A program made the position numbers and the translations under genes. Under the pieces are notes generated by a model, which ran no database searches, was not told where the DNA came from, and saw only the letters and a program-made list of their open reading frames with translations. Shown one piece after another: positions 24,141-35,720 of a stretch of DNA of 64,000 bases; the stretch's first letter is position 1; each line of letters starts with the position of its first letter. Origin of the DNA: Turnera subulata (taxonomy: Eukaryota > Streptophyta > Magnoliopsida > Malpighiales > Passifloraceae); contig JAKUCV010007141.1 in the NCBI GenBank assembly GCA_028386065.3, forward strand, positions 146,159 to 210,158. The letters are read 5' to 3'.

Positions 24141-27100
24141 ATGGGCTCCGAAGGATCGTCAGTTGTTGGTAAGCTTAGCCTTTTGGGGCAAAAACCCTAG
24201 ATTTATGTTGCTTGGTTTTGCTAAAGCTTTGATCTTTCGGTTACTGTATTAACATTTTGTATATCCTTGTTGTCTGGTGCTGTAATGATGAGTTTTCTGT
24301 GGTGGGTTTTGTGGGAATTAGGGGTTTTTCTAAGTTTGGTTGTGGGTTTGTTTGGGTAGGGCTAGAAACTTCTGTTTGTGATTGATTATGGGTTTGTTGA
24401 ATCCTGTGGGAAATGGAATTCGAAAAGGGTTACTTTTGTCTTAGGCTGGAAATGAAACGGATTTACCGTTATTTGCTATTATGCTTTGGAATAAACATGT
24501 TTTGGAATGTGGTGGCCAGAATATATGAGTCTGAGACTAGTCACTATCTGAAAAAGGTTAGTATGTTTTGGGGTCTTTAACCAATGAAGAAAATTTGAAA
24601 TCTGGAAAATGAGGGAAATAGACTTCCCTAATTATTGGGAGTTTTAAATATGAGATGAAACTTTATTGAATGTGAATTGTTTCGTGCTACACTGTGCGTG
24701 GCAATCTAGATTTGGTGTTCCAAGAACGAGATGAATATGAGGTTGCAAAAGTGAAAAACCTTGTGAGATATGGATCGTGGATACCGGTTTTAAACCATTT
24801 TCAAGGTGCAAGCGTACTAGACTAGATAAGTGTTTTAGGGTACCGAAGAAACTTAGAAAATTTTCAGTTATGATCTTTGTGTCCTGACAAAGTTTGGTAA
24901 AACACCATGTGAGAAGAAAAGCAACAAGATTAGAAGGTTGGAGGTACTCTGGCCATCTAATGAGTCTTATGAAGTGCATCTGCTTGTGATAGTGAATGGA
25001 GTCTTAGCGAGATGGATGTCTAGTTATTCAACTTATATTTGACCTTGCATTTCCTGATGAAACTCTGTTGTTATTTTCGCCTTGAATCTCCATTACTCAA
25101 TATTACTTTCTCATTTAGGAGAACTAGTTACACGTTTGGTAACTCCTGCAATACAAGCATTTATGAGTTATCATTCAACTCATTTAACTTATACTGTCAT
25201 TCGCAGTGCCTAGGAACTTCAGATTACTTGAAGAGCTGGAGAGAGGGGAAAAAGGGATAGGAGATGGAACTGTCAGCTACGGAATGGACGATGCTGATGA
25301 TATCTTCATGCAGTCATGGACAGGAACCATAATTGGTCCCCCCAATGTATGCCCTTCATTTTCCTTTGTCATTTGCACTTTTTTAATGTGGTTATGCTAG
25401 TTGTGTCCTGATGCTCCACTGTTGATACTTTGGTTTTTATTGATTTCCATTGTTAATCATGTTTCTTGTTGCCGTTTCATTCAGTTTCCAGTAAATTTAT
25501 TTTATCTTGATGTATGCATGGCGGATTGAGCTTTGACCTAGTTCAATTATGAGTGAAGAAAACTAACTACCTCGTACTTGCAAGTGGTTGATGCCTGTTT
25601 ATTTCATGTCTTTTTGGTGAACGAGTTAATTCTGCATGGAGAATGCCATAGTGAGCATGTGCATTCTCAGTGGGTTGGGTTGGATATGTATTAAAGTTGT
25701 CTCTCAACCAAAATAATTGAACTTCCCTTACTACCTGCTTGCTCCTTTTTGTCCATGCCTTTGGGAAGCCAGTCTTGGTGGTGGCTGGTCTGGTATGAAC
25801 CATAGGAAAATATTCTTTGCTCTTTAGTCTGATCCATCGAATCACCTCTCATATATTTGCACTATGTTCAAGGATTATCAAATGATTAGCCCCAGCATAT
25901 TGTATTTGCTTGCAATCATATTGCAAAGGAAGAATAATGATATTACTCCGCATGCTTCTTGCCAGACTGTCCATGAAGGGCGTATCTACCAGTTGAAATT
26001 ATTTTGTGGCAAGGATTATCCAGATAATCCACCAAGTGTGAGGTTTCAAACCCGGGTAAATATGACCTGTGTCAATCCAGAAACGGGAGTGGTAAGCATT
26101 GTTATGATTAGTCTCTTTATAGTTTATACTGTGACTGATAGGGAATGAGCTCATGGTTGATCCTATTTACAGGTTGAGCCTAGTCTCTTCCCCATGCTTA
26201 CTAATTGGCAGAGAGAGCATACAATGGAAGACATATTGACTCAACTGAAGAAAGAAATGTCATCACCACAAAATCGGAAACTCGTGCAACCTCCTGAAGG
26301 TGTGTTGACTTTGCTTTTACTCATTTTTGATACATTAGTTCTACTTGGTAATAATCTTGTTGCTGCGTGGCGATACCTTAAGAATTAGTAGCACTTTTTC
26401 TTTATTTGGAGGAAAGGAACTTGGAATGTAAAGTTGTAACACTAACATATGCTGAAGTGAGCATACTTTCTTCTTTTTTGAGAATCAAAAGTGGTATACT
26501 TCAGTAAATGTAAGTAGGAATTCTTATCGGTGGGCTTGTAGGCTTTGTTTGGGAAGAAATTGAGGAAGCAAAGAAAGTGGAGCGAAAGAAAATAGGAAGA
26601 ATGAAAGAGGAAAGAATAGAAAGTTTAATTCTTTCATTTGGTTATAAAGCAGAGGAATGAAAAAGGGAATGATGTATTCCCTTGTTTGGAATTGGAAAGA
26701 AAAGAGAAGGAAAGTAACATGTTTAGGTGTAAATTACAAAAGAAACCCTATGTATTCCGTGTTCATATTTAAAAGTAAGGATGCATTTATCAAAGCAAAA
26801 AAGAATCTGCCCAAAATTCACTCCTCTTCCATATTTTTGGATTGCCAAAGAAGAGATTATGGATTCTTTCCCCCCAATTCCTCTCTTCCCATAACAACCG
26901 CTAAAGTTTTATCTACTACCCAAATCAGTTAATATGGTTTTGGCTGTTCTGTACCACTTGTTTAGTCATTTACTTGTTTGAATCTGCAATTTGATGCTTC
27001 AGGACTGAGAGGTAAGTGGAAAAGGTAACAAGATAGTCTGCTTTTAATTTCTTAAGATACCCCTGCTAATGGGTAGACTGCCCTGGTCAGTTCAGACATA

Positions 27101-27346
27101 TGTGGTTCGACTTGTTGCTTGTTCATGTTCTTTCTCAATCATGTAATGGATGAGGCATACGCTACCATAACAACATACTCTTGTCATTTTCAAGCCTGTT
27201 CCATGTATGTATGTATGTATATAAATCGTTTTAACTGCGAGACTGTCCAAAAGTGTTGAGATTGACAATACTAAGTTATCTTTGCAGGGAATGAGGAGGC
27301 AAGGGTGGATCAAAAGGGGCTAGTGTTGAAGTGCTGTATTCTCTAA
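24141..27346 (+). CDS. UEV1: Ubiquitin-conjugating enzyme E2 variant UEV1 (MMS2-like), CaaX form, 159 aa
   Basis: Five exons (24141-24168, 25207-25346, 25966-26091, 26173-26299, 27288-27346) join with GT-AG introns into 159 codons. Family landmarks run in order: [20 protein letters not shown], the [11 protein letters not shown] segment, a [12 protein letters not shown] strand, and the [10 protein letters not shown] helix. As in all UEVs, the E2 catalytic cysteine context is missing. The protein instead pairs with Ubc13 to build Lys63-linked ubiquitin chains, used in DNA-damage tolerance and signalling. Exon 5 adds a tail ending KCCIL. CCIL is a CaaX box, and a final Leu favours geranylgeranylation, so plasma-membrane attachment is likely. 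This length and tail match the longer Arabidopsis UEV1A/B class rather than the shorter C/D class. Intron 4 holds a MITE-like insertion. Confidence 0.94.
26540..26897. mobile_element. MITE-like element in UEV1 intron 4
   Basis: The left end (ggctttgtttgggaagaaat at 26541) pairs with the right end read in reverse (ggttgttatgggaagagagg), giving imperfect terminal inverted repeats of about 30 bp, purine-rich on the left and pyrimidine-rich on the right. There is no coding capacity. I could not find a clean target duplication, so the superfamily is open. Confidence 0.45.
26754..27184. repeat. Source copy of a segment duplicated at 36298-36727 (block A)
   Basis: This part of UEV1 intron 4 covers the right half of the MITE and the following 290 bases. 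It recurs at 36298-36727 almost unchanged and in the same orientation. Confidence 0.9.
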
Positions 27347-27853
27347 ACCATGTGAAAAAAAAAAAGCCTTGGAATGTTCAAGATATTGTATATAGATGAT
27401 TTGCCTGATGGCTCTTAATTAGTTCCGTCAATATATAATCTTGTGTATGAGAAGAACAATACTCGATCACATGGTGGCTAAATAAATTAGACCCCCAGTG
27501 GACTTATTAACACATAATGATGGAAAACTATTTCTCATGTCATTGGCTCATTGCTAATTCGACGACACATCCCGTCCCAAGCAAAGGGCCAGTTTGGATT
27601 ATCAGTGGGGAACTATAATGCCGGTTTTTTTGTTTGGGGCATTGGCAAGTTTGTAACTTTCAAAAAAAGTGATTGTATAAGTGCTTAATATTTGTCTTTT
27701 TTTTTTTTTTTTTTTGCCTACAAGGAGTTATTTTTCAGAGGATTTCTTGTTTTTTCTTGTTTTAAGCCTGAGCTGATCTTCTCTATTCCTCTTTTCTTTT
27801 TGTAATATCCTTCCTGGTTATAAGACAGGAGTATTGTATGTGATCGGGCTGCC
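27347..27853. other. UEV1 3' region and 3' flank of the first 7SL-like unit
   Basis: The first 200 bases are the likely UEV1 3' UTR. From about 27674 onward the sequence is shared with 36724 and 40570 and is the downstream flank of the minus-strand 7SL-like unit. A poly-T run lies at about 27698-27715. No coding sequence is seen. Confidence 0.5.
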
Positions 27854-28063
27854 AAAAAAGTAATTGTATGTGACTGGGCTCTCGTGACCAAATAGGACCA
27901 AAGTGGAAAGCTCTCAACCACTGAGGGGAGGGTGCTTAAACGAGATTTTGCTACCCATTCCATGGTGGATGGGGGCCCTTTAATGGCAGGCATCATCGAG
28001 CCCATCACGACCCAATTATTTTAATGTCCCGCTTGGTCACAAGCCAACGCTACTTGACTCGAC
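27854..28063 (-). ncRNA. 7SL (SRP) RNA-like Pol III unit, copy 1
   Basis: Read on the minus strand from 28063, the sequence starts GTCGAGTCAAGTAGCG and continues GGCTTGTGACCAAGCGGGAC then ATTAA. This resembles the Alu domain of plant 7SL RNA (GCCGAGCTCTGTAGCG, then CTTGTAACCCGAGCGGGGGC and ATTAA, from memory). Upstream lie a TATA box and a USE at Pol III spacing. The unit ends in TTTTTT at 27859-27854. At about 210 nt it is shorter than the roughly 300 nt expected for plant 7SL, and I cannot find the usual S-domain helix 8 core. It is therefore probably a truncated, divergent or dead copy. 7SL is the RNA scaffold of the signal recognition particle. Confidence 0.5.
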
Positions 28064-28087
28064 AATCTTCTTTGTAGTGGATTCGTT

Positions 28088-28129
28088 TATAAACTGCATA
28101 GCTCACACAAGTTTTCCTCGATGTGGTAT
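28088..28129 (-). promoter_or_regulatory. USE + TATA Pol III promoter of 7SL-like copy 1
   Basis: On the minus strand, ATACCACATCG (28129-28119) matches the plant snRNA upstream sequence element RTCCCACATCG with one mismatch. Exactly 25 bases later comes TTTATA (28093-28088), and 25 bases after that the predicted start at 28063. The short USE-TATA gap is the Pol III arrangement; Pol II snRNA genes have about ten bases more. The same spacing is present in copies 2 and 3. Confidence 0.6.
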
Positions 28130-28199
28130 TTAACTTTAATCTCATATCATAGCTAACTAAACCCACATTAGTTAGAAAGCTTGATTTAATGTATCAAAT

Positions 28200-28358
28200 C
28201 TGCAAAGCCCAGTTAGCCAAAGTTTGATTGATTGATTATCCTTGGCCACACATCAATTTTCTACAAATTTTATTGTGAAGAGTATTTATCCAATTTTTTA
28301 AATGTAGTCGCTCAAAGAATAACACCATGATTGCGATATGACACTACAAGAGGAAGCC
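28200..28358. repeat. Block C, copy 1 (upstream flank of the 7SL-like unit)
   Basis: The segment starting near 'caaagcccagttagcc' and including 'gattgattatccttggccac' and 'ctacaaattttattgtg' recurs at about 35598-35718 and 39684-39925. It continues the 5' flank of the Pol III units. Confidence 0.8.
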
Positions 28359-28430
28359 AAAGAAATGGCTAATGGCCCAAATTAATAGAAGCCAAAAAAT
28401 GCATCGGCTCAAAATAAGAAAAAAAGAGTA

Positions 28431-28951
28431 AGACCTGGCAAAGCGGGTATTGATACGACAACCCGACATGAAATTAGTATGTATAGGTCAGAGATTTTCA
28501 ATCCGTTTAGTTAAATGGGTCGACCCGACCCGACATGAAAATTAGCAATTAAATTGCGGGTTGACCCGCTAACCCGATGGGTACCTGTTTATGACCCGAT
28601 TATATGTAAGATATAGATATTTTACTAATTTAATACAAGATTTATTTAATATTTAAGGTCAAAGTTACTAAAATTATCCAAAAATATTTTTATAAATGCT
28701 TTAAAATATCATTATATTATGATTTCATAATTTGTAATTTTATTTAATATATGAGAAAATCGAATTATATCCCTATTACAACTTGTGCAAAATAGAAAAA
28801 TTTCAAACTGATTTTTAGGTTTGTTAGATTTAATAGACAACTCGTGGATCAACCTGAACCCGACATAATAATAAACGGGTTGAACACGACACAATTATTA
28901 AATAAATTGGGTCGGATTGAAAAATTAGAATCGGTTTATCTATTCAGGTCT
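28431..28951. mobile_element. Possible nonautonomous DNA element rich in GACCCGAC motifs
   Basis: The stretch begins agacctggcaaagcgggt and ends ttcaggtct, so both ends read AGACCTG inward. Inside are repeated gacccgac, aacccga and tgacccg motifs, a pattern I associate with hAT-like MITEs of dicots. No clear target duplication was found, so the limits are approximate. Confidence 0.35.
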
Positions 28952-29895
28952 ACTACTCATGCACTCTTACATTCAACATCCAGAGAAAAATGAAGTGTCT
29001 ATGGAAAACCCAATGTCTTAAAGACGAGAACAAAAGCCCGAATGTAAACCAAGAATGGGCAAAAATGGGGTCGCCCGGATTCGAACCAGAGACCTTAGTG
29101 TTTAACTATAGTTTTCTCTAGTACTAGTGCCTCAGCCTCATAGAGATCATTAGCTTAATAATTAATTGTGTTTATAACAAAATAATAGTAACTAATTGGG
29201 AGGATGGTTTATATTCATACCAAAGTGGGGTCTTGTCTAAAGAAAAGATAATCCAAATATAAACAAAATAGCTAGTTGATATGTTGGGTTGGGGCCGGGG
29301 GTCACTTTGTTTTGCAGGGGTTTTCTCTGATTTTCGGAAGCCTTGAGAGATATGATAAATACTCATATAATTGTCTTACTAAGTTAGTATAAACAATCGG
29401 ACTTTGGACTGTTAGTTATGGAGGCACTACAACCTATTATTTTATTGAACAAATAATAACTTAATCATTCATAAATAGTGCAGCTTTTTGTTTCCTTTTC
29501 TTTTTTGTTCAACTTTGTTTCCTAAACATCCAGAATATTGGCTTGTTTTCAGTTTAGTTATTGGCAAATTCATTTTGTTAATCTCTTGTAAAACATTTTG
29601 AGCATCAAGTTCAACCTCCACTGGCCATGCAATCAGCAATATAAAATTCAAAATGAAGGAAAGGAGTTAATTACATTATTTTTTGGTGGAAATTAAATCA
29701 CTACACCCTATAATTACATTGTTAAGTTAAGTCAATCACATTGTTTAGCATCAAAAAAAAGTTGGCTAATATCTGGTTTTATGTCAAATACTCTTGAGCT
29801 GGCTATGATGCAAGCTTTTTTTGGTAGAGAAAAGGTGCAAGTCTTGCATATAAGATACCTTTTAGGTGTTGTATCTTGCGATACAATTTGTTCCT
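28952..29895. other. Noncoding stretch with a tRNA-like B-box fragment
   Basis: On the minus strand, near 29069-29094, GGTTCGAATCC followed by GGGCGACCCC looks like a tRNA T-arm and 3' acceptor strand. No matching 5' acceptor strand or A box lies at tRNA distance, so it is at best a fragment of a tRNA-derived repeat. The rest is AT-rich with no gene. Confidence 0.35.
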
Positions 29896-29909
29896 AATCT
29901 TGTAAATCA

Positions 29910-30560
29910 ATGTTTCATGCGGGTCTCTCTGCCCACCCATCATCTTCTGTCTCAGTTCCACCAGTAGTGAATCCTTCAAAGACTTGTCCACCAAAGACTA
30001 CACGTTCTCGTGGCACTCCCAAGAAACTTAAGGCACAGATGGAAAATCTCCCGCCAAAGCGTGCACGTGGCCCCACCTCTCGGGGTCCTCCCTCTGTGGG
30101 CTTCAAGGCTAAGGGCCTTAGTCTATCTGAACCTGGGCCAATTTTGATTAATCCCCAGGCCTCTCTCTTGGGCCCTATTGCCTATCAAAATGTGGGCACT
30201 TCCGATGACCATTACTCCTCCGGATCTATTGGCCAGGGACCGCTGCAGTCTCTACCTGTCTCTAATACTGAAGAACTCCTTGATCCTGATCTGATTGATG
30301 GGCGCTCCCTCTCTGGTCCTTGTAAGGCTATTGCAAGGAATCGTTCAAAATCTCCTCTCAACCTTGCTACTACCCTGTCCCCTAGGAAGTCGCCGACTCC
30401 TCTGATGATGTGTGTTCAACCCCCCTTCTTCCCCATAAGGACGCTGAATCCTCTCACTGTATGGCGGTGGTGGCTGGCCAACAGCCACAAGAGGATATAT
30501 GAGCCTTTTGTCTTGGAACTGTTGTGGCTTGGGACAGGCTGCAACAGTTCGAGCCCTTGA
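29910..30560 (+). pseudogene. LINE ORF1 C-terminal remnant
   Basis: This Pro/Ser/Arg-rich frame (PPKRARGPTSRGPP, SRGTPKKLKAQM) is the C-terminal tail of a plant LINE ORF1, which lacks its DUF4283 and zinc-knuckle parts here because of 5' truncation. It overlaps the start of ORF2 (30499) in another frame. It has no standalone function. Confidence 0.6.
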
Positions 30561-33500
30561 GCGGCTCATCCGTAAACACCACCCATGTATTGTTTTTCTT
30601 TCTGAAACGAAGCAGTGTCAGTTTCATTTAGAGTCTTTGAGACGAAGATTTGGGTTTACTAGTGGTTACTATGTGGATCCTTTGGGCCTTTCAGGGGGAT
30701 TGGCTCTTTGGTGGTTACATTCTGTGAGCTGCCAGATCCTTGGAAGCTCTAAGCATTTCATTGATGTTTCGGTTCTCGATGGTTTTGGTTCTTCTCCTTG
30801 GTATGCAACCTTTGTTTATGGGGATCCTACTCGTGCAGGACGGGCTGCGGTGTTGTCTTCTCTGGCCAATCTTCAACTAGGGAATGATGATGCTTGGTCT
30901 TGTATATGGCGATTTCAACGACTTGTTATGTGTTGAGGGAAAGGATAGTGGTAGGGAGTTTAGGACATCACAGTCCAGAGCTTTCTGTAGGTTTGTAGAT
31001 GATTGTAATTTGCTTGACTTGGGTTTCCATGGGAGCCGTTTCACATGGCTCAAGCGTAGGGGACCTCTTGTCATTAAGGAAAGGCTTGATCGGGCGCTTG
31101 CCAACCCTAATTGGCGACTTCTGTTTGGACAATCTCAAGTTTTCCATGGAGAGTTTGCTGGTTCGGATCATCGCCCACTTATTGTTCTCGCTCAATCCTG
31201 GTCCAAGAGAACAAAAAGATGTTTCAAGTTTGAGCATTTCTGGGTTGATGAGCCGGGATGTGGAGATATTATTTCTGAAGCATGGGCTGTCTCTTCTAGA
31301 GGCTCATCTATGTTCAAAGTTACGCAAAAGCTTAAGCGCAGTAGACTTCTTCTTTCTAAATGGAGGAAGAACTTACCAGGCCCTTTTTCTGGCGAAGTGG
31401 AGGAGTTGTTGGTTAAATTGGAGGAAATCCGAGATAGGCCTTGTAACCTGGACAACTTGACGCGCGAAGATGAGCTTCTTACTCGTATTAACTCCATTTG
31501 GTCGGCTGCAGAGAAATTCTGGCAGCAGAGATCCAGAATTCGGTGGCTGGGGGCGGGAGATCGCAATACACGGTTTTTCCACCTTAGTGCTGTTCATAGG
31601 AGGCAAACTAATCAGATTCTCACTTTGCAAGATGCTAATGGAGATTGGTTGGAAGGCAAGGAGATTTTAGAAGAACACATTGTTGGTTTCTTTAAGGATC
31701 TGTTTACATCTCACGGAAGTGTCACAACTGGAGCTGATCTTGATGCTATACCTCGAAAAATCACGCCAGCCATGAATGCTCAATTGTCCTCCCCTGTACA
31801 GGTAGAGGAGATCCAAAAGGCAGTCTTCCAGATGGGTAAATTGAGTGCCCCAAGACCTGATGGATTTTCAGGAGTTTTCTTCCAGACCTAGTGGGAGACT
31901 GTTGGGCCGGATTTAACGGCTGCAGTCCATAACTTCTTCCACACTGGCCACCTTCTTAGAGAATGGAATGAAACGAACATAGTTTTGATCCCCAAGGTCC
32001 ATCATCCGACGTCTGTGAAGGAGTACCGTCCTATAGGCCTTTGCAACTTTGTGTATAAGGTGATTTCAAAGATCATGGTGAACCGTTTGAAAATTTTTCT
32101 TCATCAGCTGATCTCTGTTGAGCAAGCTGCTTTTGTACCTGGACGATCTATTTAAGATAATGTTGTGATTGCTCATGAGGTGTTTCATGGACTCCGAACA
32201 AGCAAAGGCAAGACGAATCTTGGTATGACTCTCAAGTTGGACATGTATAAAGCATATGATTGTGTGGAATGGGCCTTTCTCCAAGACGTCTTACACAGAA
32301 TGGGTTTTAATGAGACATGGATTTCGTGGGTGATGCAGTGTGTGAGTACTGTGTCCTACTCCATTTTTTTTAACGGCCACCGCACGACACACTTCTTCCC
32401 CTCTCACGGTCTTAGGCAGGGCGATCCTCTTTCGCATAACAAGGCTTTCTTTCTTTCAGAAGCACATTCAAGTGCCTTTTCCGTCATCCTGCAAGATATT
32501 GTTAATGAAGATGATGAAGAAATTTGGGAGTGTGATAGTAAATCCCACTCACAAAACAAAAAAAAAGAAAGAGAAAATTTGTGGAGGATTTGTGTGATTA
32601 TAGATTGTGGGTAAAATTAGAGTTTAGTCGTCAAAGAGAACAGAAAATTATGAGTTTAGAAATCAGATTTGCTAAGTTTAAAAATTTGCATGGGAGAAAA
32701 TATCTCGTGAAGGGTTGAGAAGAGGAGAAGGGGTTGAAGAGGGGAGAGGAATTTGATTTTTTTTATTATTATATTTTGCGTGAGGATATGGGTATTGTAG
32801 AGGAAAATTTATTTTTTAATGATTTTGCTTATTGTTATTTAGTGTTTAGAGGGCAGTGCATATATGATGTAGCAAGTGAGCCACTATAAGTTTGACATCT
32901 GTTATGTTAACTGGTTGAATCCGGTCACTTTAAGTGGTGGGCTAAAATAATTAGTGCATTCCAAACTTATGGGCTAAAATCAAGACAAGGTTAGCTGATG
33001 GGCCAAAATCAAAACGAGTGGCAAATTAAGGGGTGAAGTGAGGTATTATGCCTTTCGAAAGCAAGTGATGATGAAGCAAGTGATGATGAAGTAAGTCCTC
33101 GGACACTTCTTCCCCTCTCCCCTGATGGACAGAGTCGACTCTAAGATGGCCTCTTGGAAACAGAATGTCTTGTCTCAAGCTGGTAAGGAAGTTCTTATTA
33201 AATCTATCATCACTTCTATCCCTGTCTATGCGATGTCAGCTTTCCTTCTTCCCAAGGGCTTTGTGCAAAATATTTCAAGGAAGATCAGGCGGTTTTGGTG
33301 GTCTAACAAGAAGGATGGCCGCTCTATCCACTGGGTCAATTGGGAGAGACTTACTCTCCTTAAAACCATGGGAGGGATGGGCTTCCGTGATCTGGGATTG
33401 TACAATGAGGCGCTTTTAGCTAAGCAAGCTTGGAGAATTATAACTAGGCCTAATGATCTTTGGGTGCAAGCCCTACGTGGAATCTATTTTCCTCATTGCC

Positions 33501-34956
33501 ATTTCATGTCGACACCTACTTCCGGTTCTCCTTCATGGCTATGGAAAAGTCTTCTGTATGGAAGAGCTTTTCTTAAACGTGGGGGAAGATGGAATATCAT
33601 GAGCGGCAATGATACGCGGATTTGGGATGATAAATGGATTCCCTCCCTCGACGGTTTTTCAGTGTGTTCTCCGAAACCAACTAATTCCCCTCTAGTTTTT
33701 GTTTCTCAGCTGATGCGACGGGATCGTAGAGGCTGGGATGATAACCTCTTGCGCAACCTTTTCTCCCCTCCAGAAGTAAAGGCCATTCAATGCATCCCAA
33801 TGGGCCCAGATTCACGACGGGGCCAGTTTGTTTGGCACTTTACTCCTACAGGAATCTATAATGTTAAATCAAGCTATATGCAACTTTGCAAAGAAAGGAT
33901 GGCTGGATTTCATGTATCGAGGAGTGGAACTTTGTCGGAACAGGGGAGGTGGCATCATATATGGGGTTTGAACACTACTCCTCGAATTAGGAATTTTCTT
34001 TGGCGGGCTATCTCCAATGCTCTTCCTACGCAGAGAAATCTTAAGATTAGAGGTATTGTGCATTCTGATTTTTGTCGTGTCTGTGAAACTGCACCTGAAA
34101 CGGTGGAGCACATGCTCTTTTTCTGTGCACATGCTAGGGCTACTTGGTTTTCTAGTTCCCTTGGCTTTATGCCTAGTAGTCCTTACTGTGACAATTTTGG
34201 GGTTTGGTGGTCTTTATTGTGTTCGTGCCCTTCTTTATGGAAGGACCTTTTGCCACTGATCGGTAATCTGTGTTGGGAGATTTGGAAGTCTAGGAATGCT
34301 TCCCTGTTTCAAGGAAACCTCATCCATCCTCTCCAAGCAGTTACTCGAGCACGGAGAACAACGATGGAGCTGCAAAACCTTAGCGATCTCAATGTTGTTG
34401 TGGGTGATCCTCCATCGGATAACATCTGGAAACCCCCTGATACTAACTCCTATAAATTTAATTCGGATGTGTCGTTTGACAAGTGTAGCGGCAGCTGTGG
34501 TATGGGTGTTGTTATCCGTAATTCTTGTGGCCAGCTAGTGGATGTGGTGGCTTCAAAAGCAAAATGTTCTTCTATCTTACAAGGAGAGGCATTAAGTTTG
34601 TTGGCTGCGATTCAGAAAGCCGTCAACCTGGGCGTTTCATCACCGATATTTGAATCAGACTCTAAAATTCTGATTAACCTTCTGCAGAATCCTCAAGCTA
34701 CCTTGCCATTGGAGATTCAAGCTGTGTGTGCCCAAATCTGTCCTCTATTAAGTTCCTTTAATACTTGCAATTTTTCATTTATCTGTCGAAAAGCAAATGC
34801 AGCTGCGGACTGCCTGGCGAAATTCGCTCACCAATCGTCTGTTGTTGGCTCCTGCTTAGCGGGCTGCCTGTTGAATTCTGTAAAATCATTGAGAAGGATT
34901 CTTCCTCTCTCCTTCAATAAAAGTGATGAACCTGTTTTCAAAAAAAAAATCTTGTA
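30499..34956 (+). pseudogene. LINE ORF2 pseudogene: endonuclease, reverse transcriptase, RNase H
   Basis: The frame opens MSLLSWNCCGLGQAATVRAL, an apurinic-type endonuclease start, and later has GDFND and SDHRPL. A 1-nt frameshift near 30905 separates the two endonuclease halves. The RT part shows EYRPIGLCN, AAFVPGRSI, the LDMYKAYDCVEW motif A and GLRQGDPLS. In-frame stops lie at 31889-31891 and near 32153-32155. After GDPLS (about 32435) the RT is interrupted by unrelated DNA, and the segment carrying the FADD-type catalytic motif is gone. Coding sequence resumes at 33125 with DRVDSKMASWKQNVLSQAGK, then a Cys/His zinc-binding region, then RNase H (ESDSK). Reverse transcriptase activity is not possible. 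Confidence 0.88.
32436..33102. other. Unrelated DNA replacing the RT catalytic segment of the LINE
   Basis: Between GLRQGDPLS and DRVDSKMAS the LINE frame is lost and about 670 bp of unrelated DNA sits in place of the RT palm. A 17-bp sequence (ACACTTCTTCCCCTCTC) occurs in the LINE before it at 32389-32405 and again right after it at 33103-33119. The block has an acceptor-like tctttctttcag followed by an acidic open stretch (VILQDIVNEDDEEIWECD), which could be a captured exon. It also has a short AAGCAAGTGATGATG duplication near 33060-33090. I do not recognise the source. Confidence 0.6.
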
Positions 34957-34959
34957 AAT

Positions 34960-35597
34960 AATCTAGAGTATCTTTCTAATTTCTTTTGAAAAAAATTATA
35001 GGTAAACAACTTGAAGTTAGTTTTTTCTAGATAGGATCCATTATAACTTAACACTTTTTAAAAAATCAAAGAAACCTAATATTTTATTATTTGGAGAATG
35101 TATAAAAATTTTAATTTATTGCTTTAACGTTAACAAAAACAATTAGAGTACATAGTAAAATTTGAACAAATAAAAGAAAAAAATAGTTTTCCATTAAAGT
35201 ACGTAGTTTAATTTATCATCCTCCCTCCCATTTAATTTTTTTTTTTTAAGCAGGATGGAGGAGTTGAGGGCTAAGAAAAAAATATCCTAAAAACTTTTAA
35301 AATTCTTCTAAAAGCTAACATTTAAGCTTGTGGTTAAAAATTCACCACAAGGCAACCATGAAAGCTTAAGGAATAAAAAAATGCACAATAATAAAGGATC
35401 TTCTAACTCATGTAAAAGAAAAAAGAAAAGAACGAGGGATGATAACAAGAGTCGTTTGAACATTCGAACTGATTACGTGCTTTATTGGTTAAATATTAGA
35501 GGAATATTCGCGAAAATCCCTTGAAAAGTCACTGATCTTCCTAGTAGTGAAATCACACGAAAATCCCTTAGGCCTGCTATATTTATATATTGTTTAG
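34960..35597. other. AT-rich noncoding stretch
   Basis: Nothing recognisable beyond oligo-A and oligo-T tracts. It runs from the LINE target duplication to block C copy 2. Confidence 0.5.
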
Positions 35598-35718
35598 TAA
35601 GTTTGATTGATTGGTTATCCTTGGCCATACAAGTTTCTACAAATTTTATTGTGTCGGAGTCTTCATCCAAATTTTAAAATGTAGTTGCCCAAATAATAGG
35701 ACCACAATTGCGATACTG
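35598..35718. repeat. Block C, copy 2 (truncated)
   Basis: It matches 28216-28345 and 39788-39905 ('gattgattggttatccttgg', 'aataataggaccacaattgc') and stops abruptly at about 35718, where block D begins. Confidence 0.75.
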
Positions 35719-35720
35719 GC

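Larger units (their letters stand above)
29908..34947 (+). mobile_element. 5'-truncated LINE retrotransposon with 12-bp TSD
   Basis: The target duplication AATCTTGTAAAT lies at 29896-29907 and 34948-34959, and an A-run ends the element just before the second copy. Inside, in order, are the end of ORF1, the endonuclease, the reverse transcriptase, a zinc-binding (zf-RVT-like) region and RNase H, all on the plus strand. The left end falls inside ORF1, the usual result of incomplete reverse transcription. Frameshifts, stops and a replaced block in the RT make it inactive. Confidence 0.9.

Noticed and set aside
29069..29094. Possible tRNA gene on the minus strand (GGTTCGAATCC B box and acceptor-like end)
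   Set aside because: No matching 5' acceptor strand, D-arm or A box at tRNA distance; kept only as a fragment note.
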